64,000 bases of DNA from Diplonema japonicum (GCA_964019335.1 OZ025654.1:1-64000), one strand, 5' to 3'; numbered from the stretch's first letter, positions 9,411 through 18,783 are shown. The notes: generated by a model from the letters alone, not told the origin. Numbers and translations are program-made.

Positions 9411-10727
9411 TTAACACACAGCACAGCATGTCCTTTTTTGTTTGCTTGCTTTCGTCCCCCAGACCACTGTGCGTTCGTGGTGGTCCGACGGAGGAACCTC
9501 GCGTTGGTCAACAGGCACCCCGCTGTGCCGCAACAAGTCTGTCCCCACAGTGGCATTCCTCAATGGGGTCATGTCAATCTTGCTCAGACTATCAGTGTGA
9601 AACAGGAAACCACTCCCAACTGAAACCACACCACGCAGAGGGGACAGGTCCACTTCAGTTAAAGAGCTGCAGTGCGACAAGAAATGCTTCTCAATGGAAA
9701 CAACGTTTCCCAAAGGGGACAAGTCTACCGTACCTAGTTCATTGCAGAATGATAGGAAATACCTCCCAATGGAGGTGACGCCCCGCATCGGGGCGAGGTC
9801 CACACCTGTCAATGCCGCGCACCCGGACATGTAAAAGTTAGGAACGTTCTTAAGATTCCTCAACGGCGTGAAATCGACCGAAGTGAGGTTTTTGCAAAAA
9901 AACAAGAAAGATACCCCGATGTACGTGACGCTAATTAAAGGGCACAGCCTCAACACCGTAAGGGACTCACATGTTGAAAAAAAGAAGCTGCCTATCTCCT
10001 TCACATTACTCAGCGGGGTGAGGTCTATGGTCTGTAAAGACAAGCAGTCTGACATAAAGTGGGAATCGATCTCTGTCAAATCCCTCATACAAGAGATATC
10101 CACTTCGACAAGCGACCTGCATGAAACGAGGAATGAAGAGCTGATGGATATCAAAGACGAGTCCCAGAAGAGGGTGAGCTTCTGCAAATTGACGCACTGC
10201 GAGAGGAACTTGGATCCCACCGTCCTAACGGCGCATAGGTTGGAGACGTCAAGTTCTACAAGTTCCGTGAATCCGGCCAAAAAATTATCGCCTATCTTGG
10301 TGACTAGCTTCTTTGGGTCGGTGAGCTTAAGGCGTTCCAGACCAGAGGGGAAATCGTCTCTCCTCATTTTGAGCTCGTTGTCTGCAGTGTCTGATATGTC
10401 CACAATAAGCAGCAGCCCAGCATCCATTTCCATAAAACGTTCATAGAAAGTGAAATGGTCCCTGAGCTCCGCCAGCGACACTGTCATCGTGCTGAATATC
10501 GGCATCATGACTATTTCACACTCTTGCTCCATCCCAATATCCTGAATCCTTCCAGTGTCTACACCCAATACCGCTCCTTCATAATGTAGTACGAACGTTT
10601 CCTCATTCATTTCCCCTATGGTGCCTGCCTTATCATACAGATCCTTCACTGTCTCTTCACCAAGCATCTCAACTACCGCAGATGCCTTGTTTAAATCTAT
10701 AAACTTTATGGTGACCATGATGCCCAT
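9411..10727 (-). CDS. Ubiquitin-like / leucine-rich repeat protein 2, prenylation motif
   Basis: 438 residues. Residues 4-75 form a ubiquitin-like pattern (MVTIKFIDL, VKDLYDKAG helix, FVLHYEGAVL, ECEIVMM). About eleven BspA-type repeats follow (consensus FLSxCxxLTxVDLSPLRxVxSIGxxF). The C-terminus is a short basic segment, KASKQKRTC, ending in CAVC: a CaaX-type prenylation box with an adjacent Cys that could be palmitoylated. That predicts anchoring to the cytosolic face of a membrane, unlike the neighbouring paralog. Signalling scaffold is an inference; no enzymatic domain is visible. Start at the first ATG (10727); a second ATG three codons in begins the beta-grasp strand itself. Confidence 0.82.
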   Translation of the reverse strand: MGIMVTIKFIDLNKASAVVEMLGEETVKDLYDKAGTIGEMNEETFVLHYEGAVLGVDTGRIQDIGMEQECEIVMMPIFSTMTVSLAELRDHFTFYERFMEMDAGLLLIVDISDTADNELKMRRDDFPSGLERLKLTDPKKLVTKIGDNFLAGFTELVELDVSNLCAVRTVGSKFLSQCVNLQKLTLFWDSSLISISSSFLVSCRSLVEVDISCMRDLTEIDSHFMSDCLSLQTIDLTPLSNVKEIGSFFFSTCESLTVLRLCPLISVTYIGVSFLFFCKNLTSVDFTPLRNLKNVPNFYMSGCAALTGVDLAPMRGVTSIGRYFLSFCNELGTVDLSPLGNVVSIEKHFLSHCSSLTEVDLSPLRGVVSVGSGFLFHTDSLSKIDMTPLRNATVGTDLLRHSGVPVDQREVPPSDHHERTVVWGTKASKQKRTCCAVC

Positions 10728-11268
10728 TGCGTGTCACTTTACTGATGTGTGTTGAAAAACAAATGCAGAAAACAATAAGAATAATATTTGTTTCAGGAAA
10801 TGTTTGCACGTAGTGTCGGCTTTTTTTACCTTTTCTTTGAAAGATTTATTTGGTCGGTTCCAATCTTTTTTTATTCATTTCTTTTTCTTCGGCAGGAGGG
10901 GGGGGGATGTATTTTAAATCTAATTTAAAGTAAACCCCTCTGTCGGAGGACCCTGCGCTAAGGATCGAAAACAGCATTAAAAAAAAGATACTCGACACAA
11001 AAAAGAAAAAAAAAGAAACGGAGGTGGCCATTTGATGAAGCCAACAAGGCAAAAGACACGGCGAGAGGATATAAATAACGTTTGAATAGGGGGAAAAACT
11101 CGATAAAATTTCCTTGTGCATGGGGGTGCTCACTGTTCAGAAAAGAAAATATAAAAAGCGGAAACGCAGTCAACAGAAAGAAGTCAAAGGGTCTTTCTTA
11201 TTGACAATACTGTTTTGCTTCGCAAGAGACGTTTCATACTTAGAGAGGCTTTGATCTGATGACAATGA
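10728..11268. other. Intergenic spacer with A/T tracts and a hairpin repeat
   Basis: No coding frame is convincing. It holds homopolymer tracts (A runs near 10980-11020, a G run near 10897) and copy 2 of the dispersed hairpin repeat at 11102-11140. It should contain the 3' UTR of the upstream GH2 gene and the leader of the LRR gene. Confidence 0.6.
11102..11140 (-). repeat. Hairpin repeat, copy 2
   Basis: Plus-strand core GATAAAATTT, CCTTGTGC, loop, GCTCACTG, TTCAG. Two stem positions are mispaired, making it the most degenerate full-length copy. It sits in the spacer between the GH2 and LRR genes, flanked by A-rich sequence. Confidence 0.7.
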
Positions 11269-13137
11269 TTAAATCTCATCTGTATGGCTGGTGTAAAGCT
11301 TCTGCACAACGGAGAAGACCTGCTTCTTGCGCCTCCAGAAATCGACGGCACCCTTGTGGTTTTCGCCACCTGGGCGGTTGCAAGCGTCCGTAATGTACCC
11401 GCAAGTAGGGGGCGTGACCCCTGGTAGGTAGTCACACTGCCCGCACTTGATGGTGTCTTGAACGTTAGCTTTGATGTCCATGAACTGCCACAGTGTGAGC
11501 GAGGAAACGAGGTCTGAGTTCAGCGCGAAGGTCACGTCGGCACTAACGACGGCCGACTGGTAGCCCTGGCCCCACTTCACTGTTGAGGCATTGTTGGGCC
11601 ATTCGTAAATGCCCCCTGCGCCTGTCTCGGAGATCATGAATGGTTTGTCAAAGTTTTGCGCCACCCACTTAGCCTTCCCATCCCAGTACGGCGCACATGT
11701 TTCTGGCCCACCCGACCCGTACCAAGCAGGGTAGTTGTTGAACGACACAACATCGGCATAGGGCAGACATAATGAAGATGAAGTATGGTCATCAGCCCAT
11801 GTCACAAGCCTTGACGGGTCTCTCGCACGGATGCTGTCCGCCATCACTTTATACCCATCAACACATGAAGTTTGGTCGGTGGTGGGCCCTTCGTTGAAGA
11901 AACCCCACATCAGCACAGAAGGGTTGTTGAAGGACGCCTCTACCATCTCACGAGCCTGCTTCAGCTGCTGACCCATGAAGTCCTTGCTTTGAATGTCACT
12001 AGCCGACACACCGGGTCCCAAGCACTCCACCCACATACCAATACCGTTCTCGTCACAAAGATCGAGCCACCTTTGGTCCTGCGGGTAGTGTGCGCCACGA
12101 ACCATATTGGCACCAATCTCCTTGATCAGCTGCATGTCTTGCTTGTGTTCGTCGAGAGTGACGGCAAGACCCGTGTCGGGGTACATTGTGTGGCGATTGT
12201 ACCCCTTCAACTTCACTACCTCTCCGTTTATAGTGATCCTTGTTACCTCAGTGACGGGAGGGTCGTTCACCTGCACGGTTTTTGTAGAGATGATACGGAT
12301 CCCGAACCTAGTGGAGATGGTGTCGGCCCCGATGGTGATGTTCAACATGTGCAAGTAGGGGGAGTCGAAGGACCACAGCTTACAGGTTCCGGTGGGCTTG
12401 CAAGGCATGTCTACGGTGGTGGTTCCTTCTGTTCCATTGAAGGCAACGCACACGCTGTCTACCTTGCCGCCCCAATCGAGCGTGAAGCAGGGCTTAGAGG
12501 ACACAGCAGAAAAACGCGTTGCTACGAACTTCATCTTGATGGTGCCTGACAAGTCGGTGGGTGTGACGTCGACTCTCATCAGTGATGTGGGGGTTGAGGG
12601 GATCTCATGCACCACTACGCTGCGGGAGATACCCGCGAAGTGCCAGAAGTCTCCACCGGTGTACACAGTTGCGGTGCTCACGTTGAATCTGTTGTCTGAG
12701 AGCACGAAGAGCTCTTTGGGGGTGCCCGGGGTGCCTTGCGGAAGGTCGAACCAGAACATGCTGTAGCCGCCGCTCCTGTGGTCACCCAGGAGTACGCCGT
12801 CGACCCACACTTTGCAGTAGAAACCGCATGCTGCGAAACTGATCATTCCCCGCGACCCCGATGCGAAAGCGTTGATCGTTGTGCGGTAGAACGCAGTCCC
12901 CCTTCTCCCCGGGATGCCTGGCATGGCGTTGTCAAATACAGACGGCACCGTTGTTGTGTTGGGTGTCAGGGCCATGCTGGGATCTACACTGGCTATGTCC
13001 ACGTTCTCCGCGAAGCCGAATTCCCATTGTCCATCAAGCACCTGAAGCTTCCTTGTCGGGTACTTCGGCCAGAATGGCGCCTCCGAAGGCCATCCCTGCA
13101 CACCGAGCACCAACAAGCTCCAAAGCAATACTCTCAT
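11269..13137 (-). CDS. GUSB: Secreted GH2 glycosidase, beta-glucuronidase-like
   Basis: 622 residues with a signal peptide (MRVLLWSLLVLGVQG). The domains are in GH2 order: a jelly-roll sugar-binding domain (about 20-180, including LDGQWEFGF and TAFYRTTI), an immunoglobulin-like domain (about 185-290) and a TIM barrel (about 295-620). The KGYNRHTMYPDTG segment matches the start of the GH2 catalytic signature. The proposed acid/base is Glu416 in MWGFFNEG and the nucleophile Glu504 in MISETGAGG. Length fits beta-glucuronidase (about 600-650). It would remove terminal beta-glucuronic acid, or a related sugar, from polysaccharides in phagosomes or outside the cell. Beta-galactosidase activity cannot be excluded from sequence. 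A TTATCAG acceptor lies just before the ATG. Confidence 0.85.
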   Translation of the reverse strand: MRVLLWSLLVLGVQGWPSEAPFWPKYPTRKLQVLDGQWEFGFAENVDIASVDPSMALTPNTTTVPSVFDNAMPGIPGRRGTAFYRTTINAFASGSRGMISFAACGFYCKVWVDGVLLGDHRSGGYSMFWFDLPQGTPGTPKELFVLSDNRFNVSTATVYTGGDFWHFAGISRSVVVHEIPSTPTSLMRVDVTPTDLSGTIKMKFVATRFSAVSSKPCFTLDWGGKVDSVCVAFNGTEGTTTVDMPCKPTGTCKLWSFDSPYLHMLNITIGADTISTRFGIRIISTKTVQVNDPPVTEVTRITINGEVVKLKGYNRHTMYPDTGLAVTLDEHKQDMQLIKEIGANMVRGAHYPQDQRWLDLCDENGIGMWVECLGPGVSASDIQSKDFMGQQLKQAREMVEASFNNPSVLMWGFFNEGPTTDQTSCVDGYKVMADSIRARDPSRLVTWADDHTSSSLCLPYADVVSFNNYPAWYGSGGPETCAPYWDGKAKWVAQNFDKPFMISETGAGGIYEWPNNASTVKWGQGYQSAVVSADVTFALNSDLVSSLTLWQFMDIKANVQDTIKCGQCDYLPGVTPPTCGYITDACNRPGGENHKGAVDFWRRKKQVFSVVQKLYTSHTDEI

Positions 13138-13307
13138 TCTTGTCTTACCTGATAAGGTTACCCGTTAGCCGTGTATAGATAAAGCAAGTGGAATCAAAAA
13201 AAAAACAGGAGGAATCGAGAAGACAAGAAAGATATTTAAATAAGGTAGCCATCAAACTTGAGTTGGCTGGAGAAGGTTAGGGAAAATCGGTTATTCGAGG
13301 TTATGTT

Positions 13308-15206
13308 TTAAAAAGGGTATAAATGGTGAGTCCAATTGATCGGCTTCGGGGCCATCTTAAGAGAACGCTTCAGCTTGTTCAAGCAGTAGCACTTTACAGT
13401 CTTCCGGCAGGCGTTGCATGCATATCGTTTAGTCTTGTGGCATTGAGAATCACATGCCCTACCATACTTCCTGCCCATTCCCTTGTGCTTCAAGGCTTGT
13501 TTTTTCGTTAGTGGACTTCCCAAGGCCTCCTCAATGTCGTAGGCCCCGTCCCACCATTCCCAATCTAATCTGCCTCGCTCTGAAAGAAACGTACAATATG
13601 GACAATCACATTGTGACTCTATAATCGTGTGACTGTAGTAGTAGTAGCTATCAGAATCCTGCGGTTCATCGTAGGGTTCTGCGAGGGGTAAAATTGTCTT
13701 ACTCGCCTTTCTTCTTCCACCTTTGCTCAATGCACCCTTCACCTCGCTCTTCTTACACCCATACTTCATCAACACAAGTGCTGTCTCTGCCACGTCGGGG
13801 TCTCTTGTCACAACCTTTCCCAGCAGCACGCCAGGTGTCCTCCCCATCGCATCATGAACTGCAACACTTCCGTTCCAATCCCTCAGAACCACCTCCAAAC
13901 GGCGAAAATCCAGACGAGCTGTCAGGTAGTGCACAAGCGCTGCCTTCCGTCCGGAAGGCTGCTTGTAGTTTGTGACAGAAGAGGAGTGGTCATCCATATG
14001 TGCGAGTAAAGTGTAGGCAACCTCCCAGTGGCCCTGCTGCACAGCCGACCTGAAGGCACTCCCGTCGTGAAGCCCTGCGAAGTACCCTGCCCGCAGAACA
14101 GCCAGGACAGAAGAGCAGTCAGGGTAATAATAGGCAGCAATATCCAACGGAGACTGGACAGACTTCGGAAGCTTCTTGCACGCAATAAGAAACTTCTCGA
14201 CGTCGAGGCACTTCGCCATGGAGCGCAGAAGGCCCTCAGGTGTCACGTTCTCGTACTTGAGCAGGTACAGCACCTTTCTTAGACTGGCTGAGGCTGCATG
14301 AGCATCGCTCTTTGTGGGAACAACCTTGCATTCTTCGATTAAGTACTTCATTATCTCAAAGCTCCGATCATTTCTTGACCCACAAGCAACAAACAGCGGC
14401 GGTGCATCATACTCCAAAGTGATATGTTTGCAGGTTGCAGACTGAAGTACGGGGTAGTTGTGGAACACGATACACTTCATCATGTCCAACAAACCGCACT
14501 GTGCTGCTGCACGTGCATAGTCGACGATCCTCTCTGTGCTCTCAAGTTTCAGAAGCAAGTCCACCAGCTGTTGGCGATTCTTCCTGATTGCATGGATTAT
14601 GGTGTGTGGCTGGCACTGAGCTGAAACTCCATGCTCAAGAAGAATGTTAACGAGCCTGACATCAGTCTTGTGAGTAATGCAAGACCCGATTGATGCGTGA
14701 GCGAGCCCCTGTCTGGCGAAAAGCTCCGCAGCACGTATATTGAACGAGTCGAAAGTATGACACTTGTAAAGGTGCCCTGCAGCAATAACAGCACCATTGC
14801 TAGAGAGAGTCTCCATCATCCTGATGCTCTTATTTGTGAAGGCTAAACTCATTGGTTCTGTGAAGCCACACATGGTCAAAGAATATCCAGCGTGAATATA
14901 GGCCTCGACCCTCTCGACGTTGTCGGCTAACAAGCTGCTGTAATAGTCGTCCGGTCCCACTTCACCACCCATCGATTCCAGCGTCTTCATTCCGAGGACC
15001 TTCTTGCTCAGTACAGCCTCTAGCTCATCATCCTGAAGTAGTTCATCAATGCTCATCAGCAGCTCTCCCTCCCTTGTGCGTAGGCCTTCCACCTGAACCC
15101 CGAGCAGCCTACTGGCACGGTTGCATATCTGCTTAACCGTCTCGTGTTGTGTCACCTCCATAACCTGCTCCTCACCGTGCAGCTTCACAAAGATCATTAA
15201 GGACAT
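13308..15206 (-). CDS. Ubiquitin-like / ankyrin-repeat protein with Cys-rich tail
   Basis: 632 residues. Residues 1-68 again look like a beta-grasp domain (SLMIFVKLHGEEQVMEV, VKQICNRASRLLG helix, GLRTREGELLM, ELEAVLSKK), as in the two LRR proteins nearby. Residues about 85-490 consist of diverged ankyrin-type helix pairs (for example VRLVNILLEHGVSAQ, QLVDLLLKLE, SFEIMKYLIEECKV, WEVAYTLLAHMD). The last 100 residues are rich in Cys and His (CDCPYC; CDSQCHKTKRYACNACRK; CYC), probably a small zinc-binding module. No TM. Likely a cytosolic adaptor, perhaps linked to ubiquitin-type signalling, but that is inference. Confidence 0.78.
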   Translation of the reverse strand: MSLMIFVKLHGEEQVMEVTQHETVKQICNRASRLLGVQVEGLRTREGELLMSIDELLQDDELEAVLSKKVLGMKTLESMGGEVGPDDYYSSLLADNVERVEAYIHAGYSLTMCGFTEPMSLAFTNKSIRMMETLSSNGAVIAAGHLYKCHTFDSFNIRAAELFARQGLAHASIGSCITHKTDVRLVNILLEHGVSAQCQPHTIIHAIRKNRQQLVDLLLKLESTERIVDYARAAAQCGLLDMMKCIVFHNYPVLQSATCKHITLEYDAPPLFVACGSRNDRSFEIMKYLIEECKVVPTKSDAHAASASLRKVLYLLKYENVTPEGLLRSMAKCLDVEKFLIACKKLPKSVQSPLDIAAYYYPDCSSVLAVLRAGYFAGLHDGSAFRSAVQQGHWEVAYTLLAHMDDHSSSVTNYKQPSGRKAALVHYLTARLDFRRLEVVLRDWNGSVAVHDAMGRTPGVLLGKVVTRDPDVAETALVLMKYGCKKSEVKGALSKGGRRKASKTILPLAEPYDEPQDSDSYYYYSHTIIESQCDCPYCTFLSERGRLDWEWWDGAYDIEEALGSPLTKKQALKHKGMGRKYGRACDSQCHKTKRYACNACRKTVKCYCLNKLKRSLKMAPKPINWTHHLYPF

Positions 15207-15399
15207 GGCGCTTTTTCAAACTGTGGGATTCTACTGCAGAAGAAGAGACGAGAGCGTTACAAAAGAATACGCATATGCCACACTCGTCGATACTTTTGCC
15301 GAAGGAAGAATTCAAGAAAAAAGAAAGGGAGAAAAGCTCCTGCAACAAAAGAACAAAAGAACACACAGCATGGAAAAAGTTATAACAAAAGAATCACGT

Positions 15400-16188
15400 T
15401 TAGAGCTTGCCTGCTATCCAGCCACCTTCAATAGGAAGGATGGCACCGGTTATGGAAGCAGCGGCATCGGAGCAGAGGAACACGGCGAGAGAGGCTATCT
15501 GGTCGGTGGTGACGAATTCCTTCGTGGGCTGAGCGGCGAGGAGGACATCTTTCTTGACTTGTTCTTCAGTGAGGTTGCGCGCCTTCATGGTATGAGGGAT
15601 CTGTGCCTCCACCAGAGGGGTCCACACGTAGCCTGGGCAGATGGCGTTGACTGTGATTCGCTGCTGCGCTGTCTCCAAGGCGACGGTCTTTGTCAGACCT
15701 GCAATGCCGTGCTTGGCAGCAACGTAGGCCGACTTACAAGGTGAAGCAACAAGGGCATGCGCAGAGGCTGTGTTGATGACTCGCCCCCATCCACTCTTCT
15801 TCATGTACGGCAGTGCATGGTGTACTGTGTGGAATGCGGAGCTCAAGTTGATCGCAAGAATAGCGTCCCATTTCTCTATTGGGAACTCATCTACGGGGGC
15901 GACGTGCTGCACACCTGCGTTGTTCATCAGGATGTCAATCCCCCCAAAGGCGTCGCCTGCTGTCTTTATCATCGCCTCGATCTCTTTCGGCTTCGACATG
16001 TCTGCGGACGAATACAAACACGTCACGTTGAACTCCCTTGCGATGGCCAACCTTTCCTTCTCGATGGCGTCCTTTGACCCAAGCCCATTCAACATCACAT
16101 TCGCCCCTTGTGCGGCAAATGCCCTAGCGCACGCCAAACCTATCCCGGACGTCGATCCCGTCACCACAGCAGACTTGTTCCTGAGCAT
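15400..16188 (-). CDS. Short-chain dehydrogenase, 3-hydroxybutyrate dehydrogenase-like
   Basis: 262 residues from the ATG at 16188; the frame opens 18 codons earlier, but that stretch translates a pyrimidine tract and is better read as leader. NAD-binding TGSTSGIG at 10-17, NNAG at 89-92, catalytic Ser142, Tyr155 and Lys159 (SAYVAAK), and the C-terminal PIEGGW typical of 3-hydroxybutyrate dehydrogenase. The GRVINTASAHALVASP and NAICPGYVWTPLVE segments fit the bacterial-type enzyme closely. It interconverts 3-hydroxybutyrate and acetoacetate with NAD in ketone-body or polyhydroxybutyrate catabolism, useful to a bacterivore. No targeting peptide is obvious. Bacterial origin is plausible. Another SDR substrate is the main alternative. 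Confidence 0.85.
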   Translation of the reverse strand: MLRNKSAVVTGSTSGIGLACARAFAAQGANVMLNGLGSKDAIEKERLAIAREFNVTCLYSSADMSKPKEIEAMIKTAGDAFGGIDILMNNAGVQHVAPVDEFPIEKWDAILAINLSSAFHTVHHALPYMKKSGWGRVINTASAHALVASPCKSAYVAAKHGIAGLTKTVALETAQQRITVNAICPGYVWTPLVEAQIPHTMKARNLTEEQVKKDVLLAAQPTKEFVTTDQIASLAVFLCSDAAASITGAILPIEGGWIAGKL

Positions 16189-16200
16189 TTTCTTTTTTTT

Positions 16201-16210
16201 CTGAAAAAGG
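16201..16210 (-). other. Candidate splice acceptor upstream of the SDR start
   Basis: The minus strand reads CCTTTTTCAG, then an A-rich leader (AAAAAAAAGAAA) directly into the ATG at 16188. This pyrimidine-tract plus CAG arrangement fits either a trans-spliced leader or a 5' UTR intron acceptor. Similar YAG sites lie within about 25 nt of the ATG in several other genes here. Confidence 0.45.
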
Positions 16211-16242
16211 AAAGTTATAATTATAATTCCTGAAACTAACAA

Positions 16243-16685
16243 AAAAACGAAAAAAAAGCTTTCTACACCCTCCCTTCGTCATTCCTCTTCGCTCTGGCGA
16301 AAAAAAAGAATAATATGTAAACAAGGGAATAAAAAAGGAAAAAAAAGGGGGTGCACTATTTGGCTTGTTTTTTTCTTTTGTTCTTATTCTTTCTTCTTAA
16401 AAAAACGTTTTTATGCAGAGGTCTGGCGTTTTTCTCTTGTTTTTTTCTTTTTTTTATTCCCCCTTTTCTGCGAAAACTGTATGAGAAAAAAAAACATGGA
16501 AAAAAATTCGATAAGGTTTCAGTGTGCAGGGGGTGCTCACCGTTGAAAAAAAATTAAAATACAGGTAAGGGGGGGGGAGGTGAATACGAAAACTGGCCCG
16601 AGGCATTTGTTCAGATGTGCCTCCTCGGAGATCCAGTAGCTTTCAGGGAGTAAACAACACGCCACGCTGGTAGGAAGGCATCGGC
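16243..16685. other. Intergenic spacer with poly-A/T tracts
   Basis: Low-complexity sequence with repeated runs of A or T of 6-9 nt and no coding frame. It contains hairpin repeat copy 3 and a G run near 16571. Confidence 0.6.
16510..16545 (-). repeat. Hairpin repeat, copy 3
   Basis: Plus core GATAAGGTTT, arm CAGTGTGC (16520-16527), 7-nt loop, arm GCTCACCG (16535-16542). Relative to copy 1 one arm has G to A. On the minus-strand RNA this gives a G-U wobble, so the stem is kept only if the minus strand is the transcribed one. Confidence 0.75.
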
Positions 16686-18296
16686 CTACAGATTCTTGGG
16701 CACCATGGTGACCCAGTCGAAGTCGTACTTCGGGGGAAGACCGATGTGCTGGGACGTGGGGAAAGCGTTCCACGCGAAGGGGGGGAGGTTCCCTGTAGTA
16801 CCCCTGGTAGGCCCGTTGATGGCCTTGGCAGTCATCGAGCTGAAGATAGCCGACGAAGTGATCTTAGTGTCGTAGCAGCCAAAGGGCGACCCGCCATTCC
16901 CGAGGTCGCCCCTGCAGCAAATAGCGTGGCAAGGGTTACCCTCGCTGTACGGGTCAGTGGTGTAAGCGTTCGACCTAAGAATGTCCCCATAGGTGTCAAG
17001 ACTCTTCACAGTGTCAGCATCACGGCGGAACAGCAGCGCCCTCGGTGCAGTCTGGTACGCCGCAGATGGCACACCCCTCAATGCCAGCGCCTTCAACCCA
17101 GAGCTCTCATACACCTCAGGGAAGTACGGCACGTTGTAACTAGGCCAGTACCCGTAAGACAGGATTTCCGTCATGTCCTTCCCCGGGATCTGCCCCGGAA
17201 TCTCCTCTACAACCCACAAGGTGCCGGGCTTCAACGGCTTGCCGGCCTCGAACAAGTTGAAGTTGATGACCATGTACTGGTTGCAGTAAGTCCCGCTGTG
17301 CGAGGTGGCCATGGCCTGGTGCCATTCGTCACCAGTCGTCGACACCACATGTGCTGTGCGCACCCTTTGCCACGCAAGCAGCGATTGGGGAGTCACAAGA
17401 TTGTAGAAGCTCGTGTTCGCGAAATTAATAGACGTCTGCACCATGCCCAGCCCGCTCGACATCATATAAAAGTCGTCCAGCGACTCGAGGTACCCGGGGT
17501 AGCTGCTGAAGGAGACCTTCTTCGCGGCGACTTGCGGGAAGTCAAAGGTGTAGTGCTTGAAGATCCTGTTGGTGGCGGTGTACTCGTACCACGAGGAGTG
17601 CCCCATGAAGAGCTCAGAGAAGTTCCCTGTGATTTTGATAATAGAAGAGCATTTCCCTGCACGGAGGAGGCTTTGGTCGGCATCGCTGTTGCTCATGCGG
17701 GAGTAGTCCGTACGGAGACGGGGAATCACGGCGGGGATGATCTGGAAGAGGTCGCCGTCGCCATTGAGCATCGAGAAGGCAGACTTGTCAAGGGCAGGGA
17801 CAGAGGCGGTGCCTGTCTGCGAGGCAAGGTTGTAACCGGCGATGAGGCCGTCGAACTGGTTGACGATGTTACCCAGCTGCACCCAGAAGTTATCGGTGGG
17901 GTTGCTGGTGATCTGCTGGCGCATCCACGTGTCTTGTTGTGTCATCCACTGCTCCACCTGCTTGATCTCAGAGGAGTTTAGGTTACCGTAGTGCACAAGG
18001 CGCATGTTCAGGTAGTGTTCCCAGATCCTTCCGGCAGTCAGATACCCCTCAGCTGCACCGACGGCAAAGCCCATGTCCCCAACGGCACCTGTTCCCGTAG
18101 CGACATCCAGGACCCCCCACCCAGTGCTGTTGAGCGTATCTTCGAACGCACCATACCCACTCGCACTGCGATCTACCACCCCAGCGACGTGCTTCGTGAT
18201 CAGCCGGTTCGATACCCAAATTGACACTACCGACGGGTCTGCAGTAGCTGCGCTTGAAACCCCCGCCAAGAGCAGGGTCGCTGCAACCTTCCACAT
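16686..18296 (-). CDS. Phospholipase B-like / laminal ancestor family protein
   Basis: 536 residues with a signal peptide (about 1-19). The sequence matches phospholipase B-like (PLBD) Ntn-hydrolases: Cys216 in GKCSSIIK is the expected N-terminal nucleophile exposed by autocleavage, followed by the FMGHSSWYEYTATNRIFKHY region, SSYPGYLESLDDFYMMSSGLGMVQTS, and the QYMVINFNLF and GTLWVVEEIPG segments. Length fits the family (550-590). Animal and amoebal members reside in lysosomes and remove fatty acyl groups from phospholipids, although activity of some members is disputed. With the secreted GH2 enzyme it supports a phagotrophic lifestyle. An A-rich leader (AATAGAAAGAAAT) precedes the ATG. Confidence 0.88.
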   Translation of the reverse strand: MWKVAATLLLAGVSSAATADPSVVSIWVSNRLITKHVAGVVDRSASGYGAFEDTLNSTGWGVLDVATGTGAVGDMGFAVGAAEGYLTAGRIWEHYLNMRLVHYGNLNSSEIKQVEQWMTQQDTWMRQQITSNPTDNFWVQLGNIVNQFDGLIAGYNLASQTGTASVPALDKSAFSMLNGDGDLFQIIPAVIPRLRTDYSRMSNSDADQSLLRAGKCSSIIKITGNFSELFMGHSSWYEYTATNRIFKHYTFDFPQVAAKKVSFSSYPGYLESLDDFYMMSSGLGMVQTSINFANTSFYNLVTPQSLLAWQRVRTAHVVSTTGDEWHQAMATSHSGTYCNQYMVINFNLFEAGKPLKPGTLWVVEEIPGQIPGKDMTEILSYGYWPSYNVPYFPEVYESSGLKALALRGVPSAAYQTAPRALLFRRDADTVKSLDTYGDILRSNAYTTDPYSEGNPCHAICCRGDLGNGGSPFGCYDTKITSSAIFSSMTAKAINGPTRGTTGNLPPFAWNAFPTSQHIGLPPKYDFDWVTMVPKNL

Positions 18297-18528
18297 ATTT
18301 CTTTCTATTCCTACACGTTAAGTTGTATGGGATTCTTCAATAACTACGTAATAATTCAAAGGAAAAAGAAAATTCATGACAACGGTCCACGCAAAAAAAT
18401 GAATGGAAAGGAGGTCATCATAAATTCAAGCGACATAAGGCTGTCAATGCGTGCATTTGTTCTGCCAAAGAACACTGCTATTGTAGTGCTCGCAGCTTAG
18501 AGACTAGTGACGCCTGCACTGCCACGTG

Positions 18529-18783
18529 TTACATCACGCTATATTGGCCGGAGATACTACATTTCTTAACCCGCTTCCCAAGATGCTTCTGCAAAGCAGC
18601 CTGACCCTTTTCAAGCACCGTTGCATGCACCACTTTCACAGGGTGCCCAAATCTACCTTCGCTTTCCTCGCCGTTCGTTCCCATAAGCCTCTTCAACACG
18701 CACCAGTAGAATGGCTTGACTTCTCCGTCATTCCACACCCTCACACGCACCTGTAGCACCGAAATCGATACCATACCCTTCAT
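18529..18783 (-). CDS. Possible small ORF, unknown
   Basis: 84 codons in the 730-bp spacer between the giant gene and the phospholipase B-like gene, on the same strand as its neighbours. It is basic, has no TM or signal peptide, and I recognise no family. No A-rich leader precedes its ATG. It may be chance, part of the giant gene's 3' UTR, or one exon of a small split gene, since GTATGG and CTACAG occur near its start. The rest of 18297-19024 shows nothing else. Confidence 0.2.
   Translation of the reverse strand: MKGMVSISVLQVRVRVWNDGEVKPFYWCVLKRLMGTNGEESEGRFGHPVKVVHATVLEKGQAALQKHLGKRVKKCSISGQYSVM

Noticed and set aside
16186-16242. Extra 18 N-terminal residues of the SDR
   Set aside because: They translate a pyrimidine tract, CAG acceptor and A-rich leader; the Rossmann strand begins at the next ATG.
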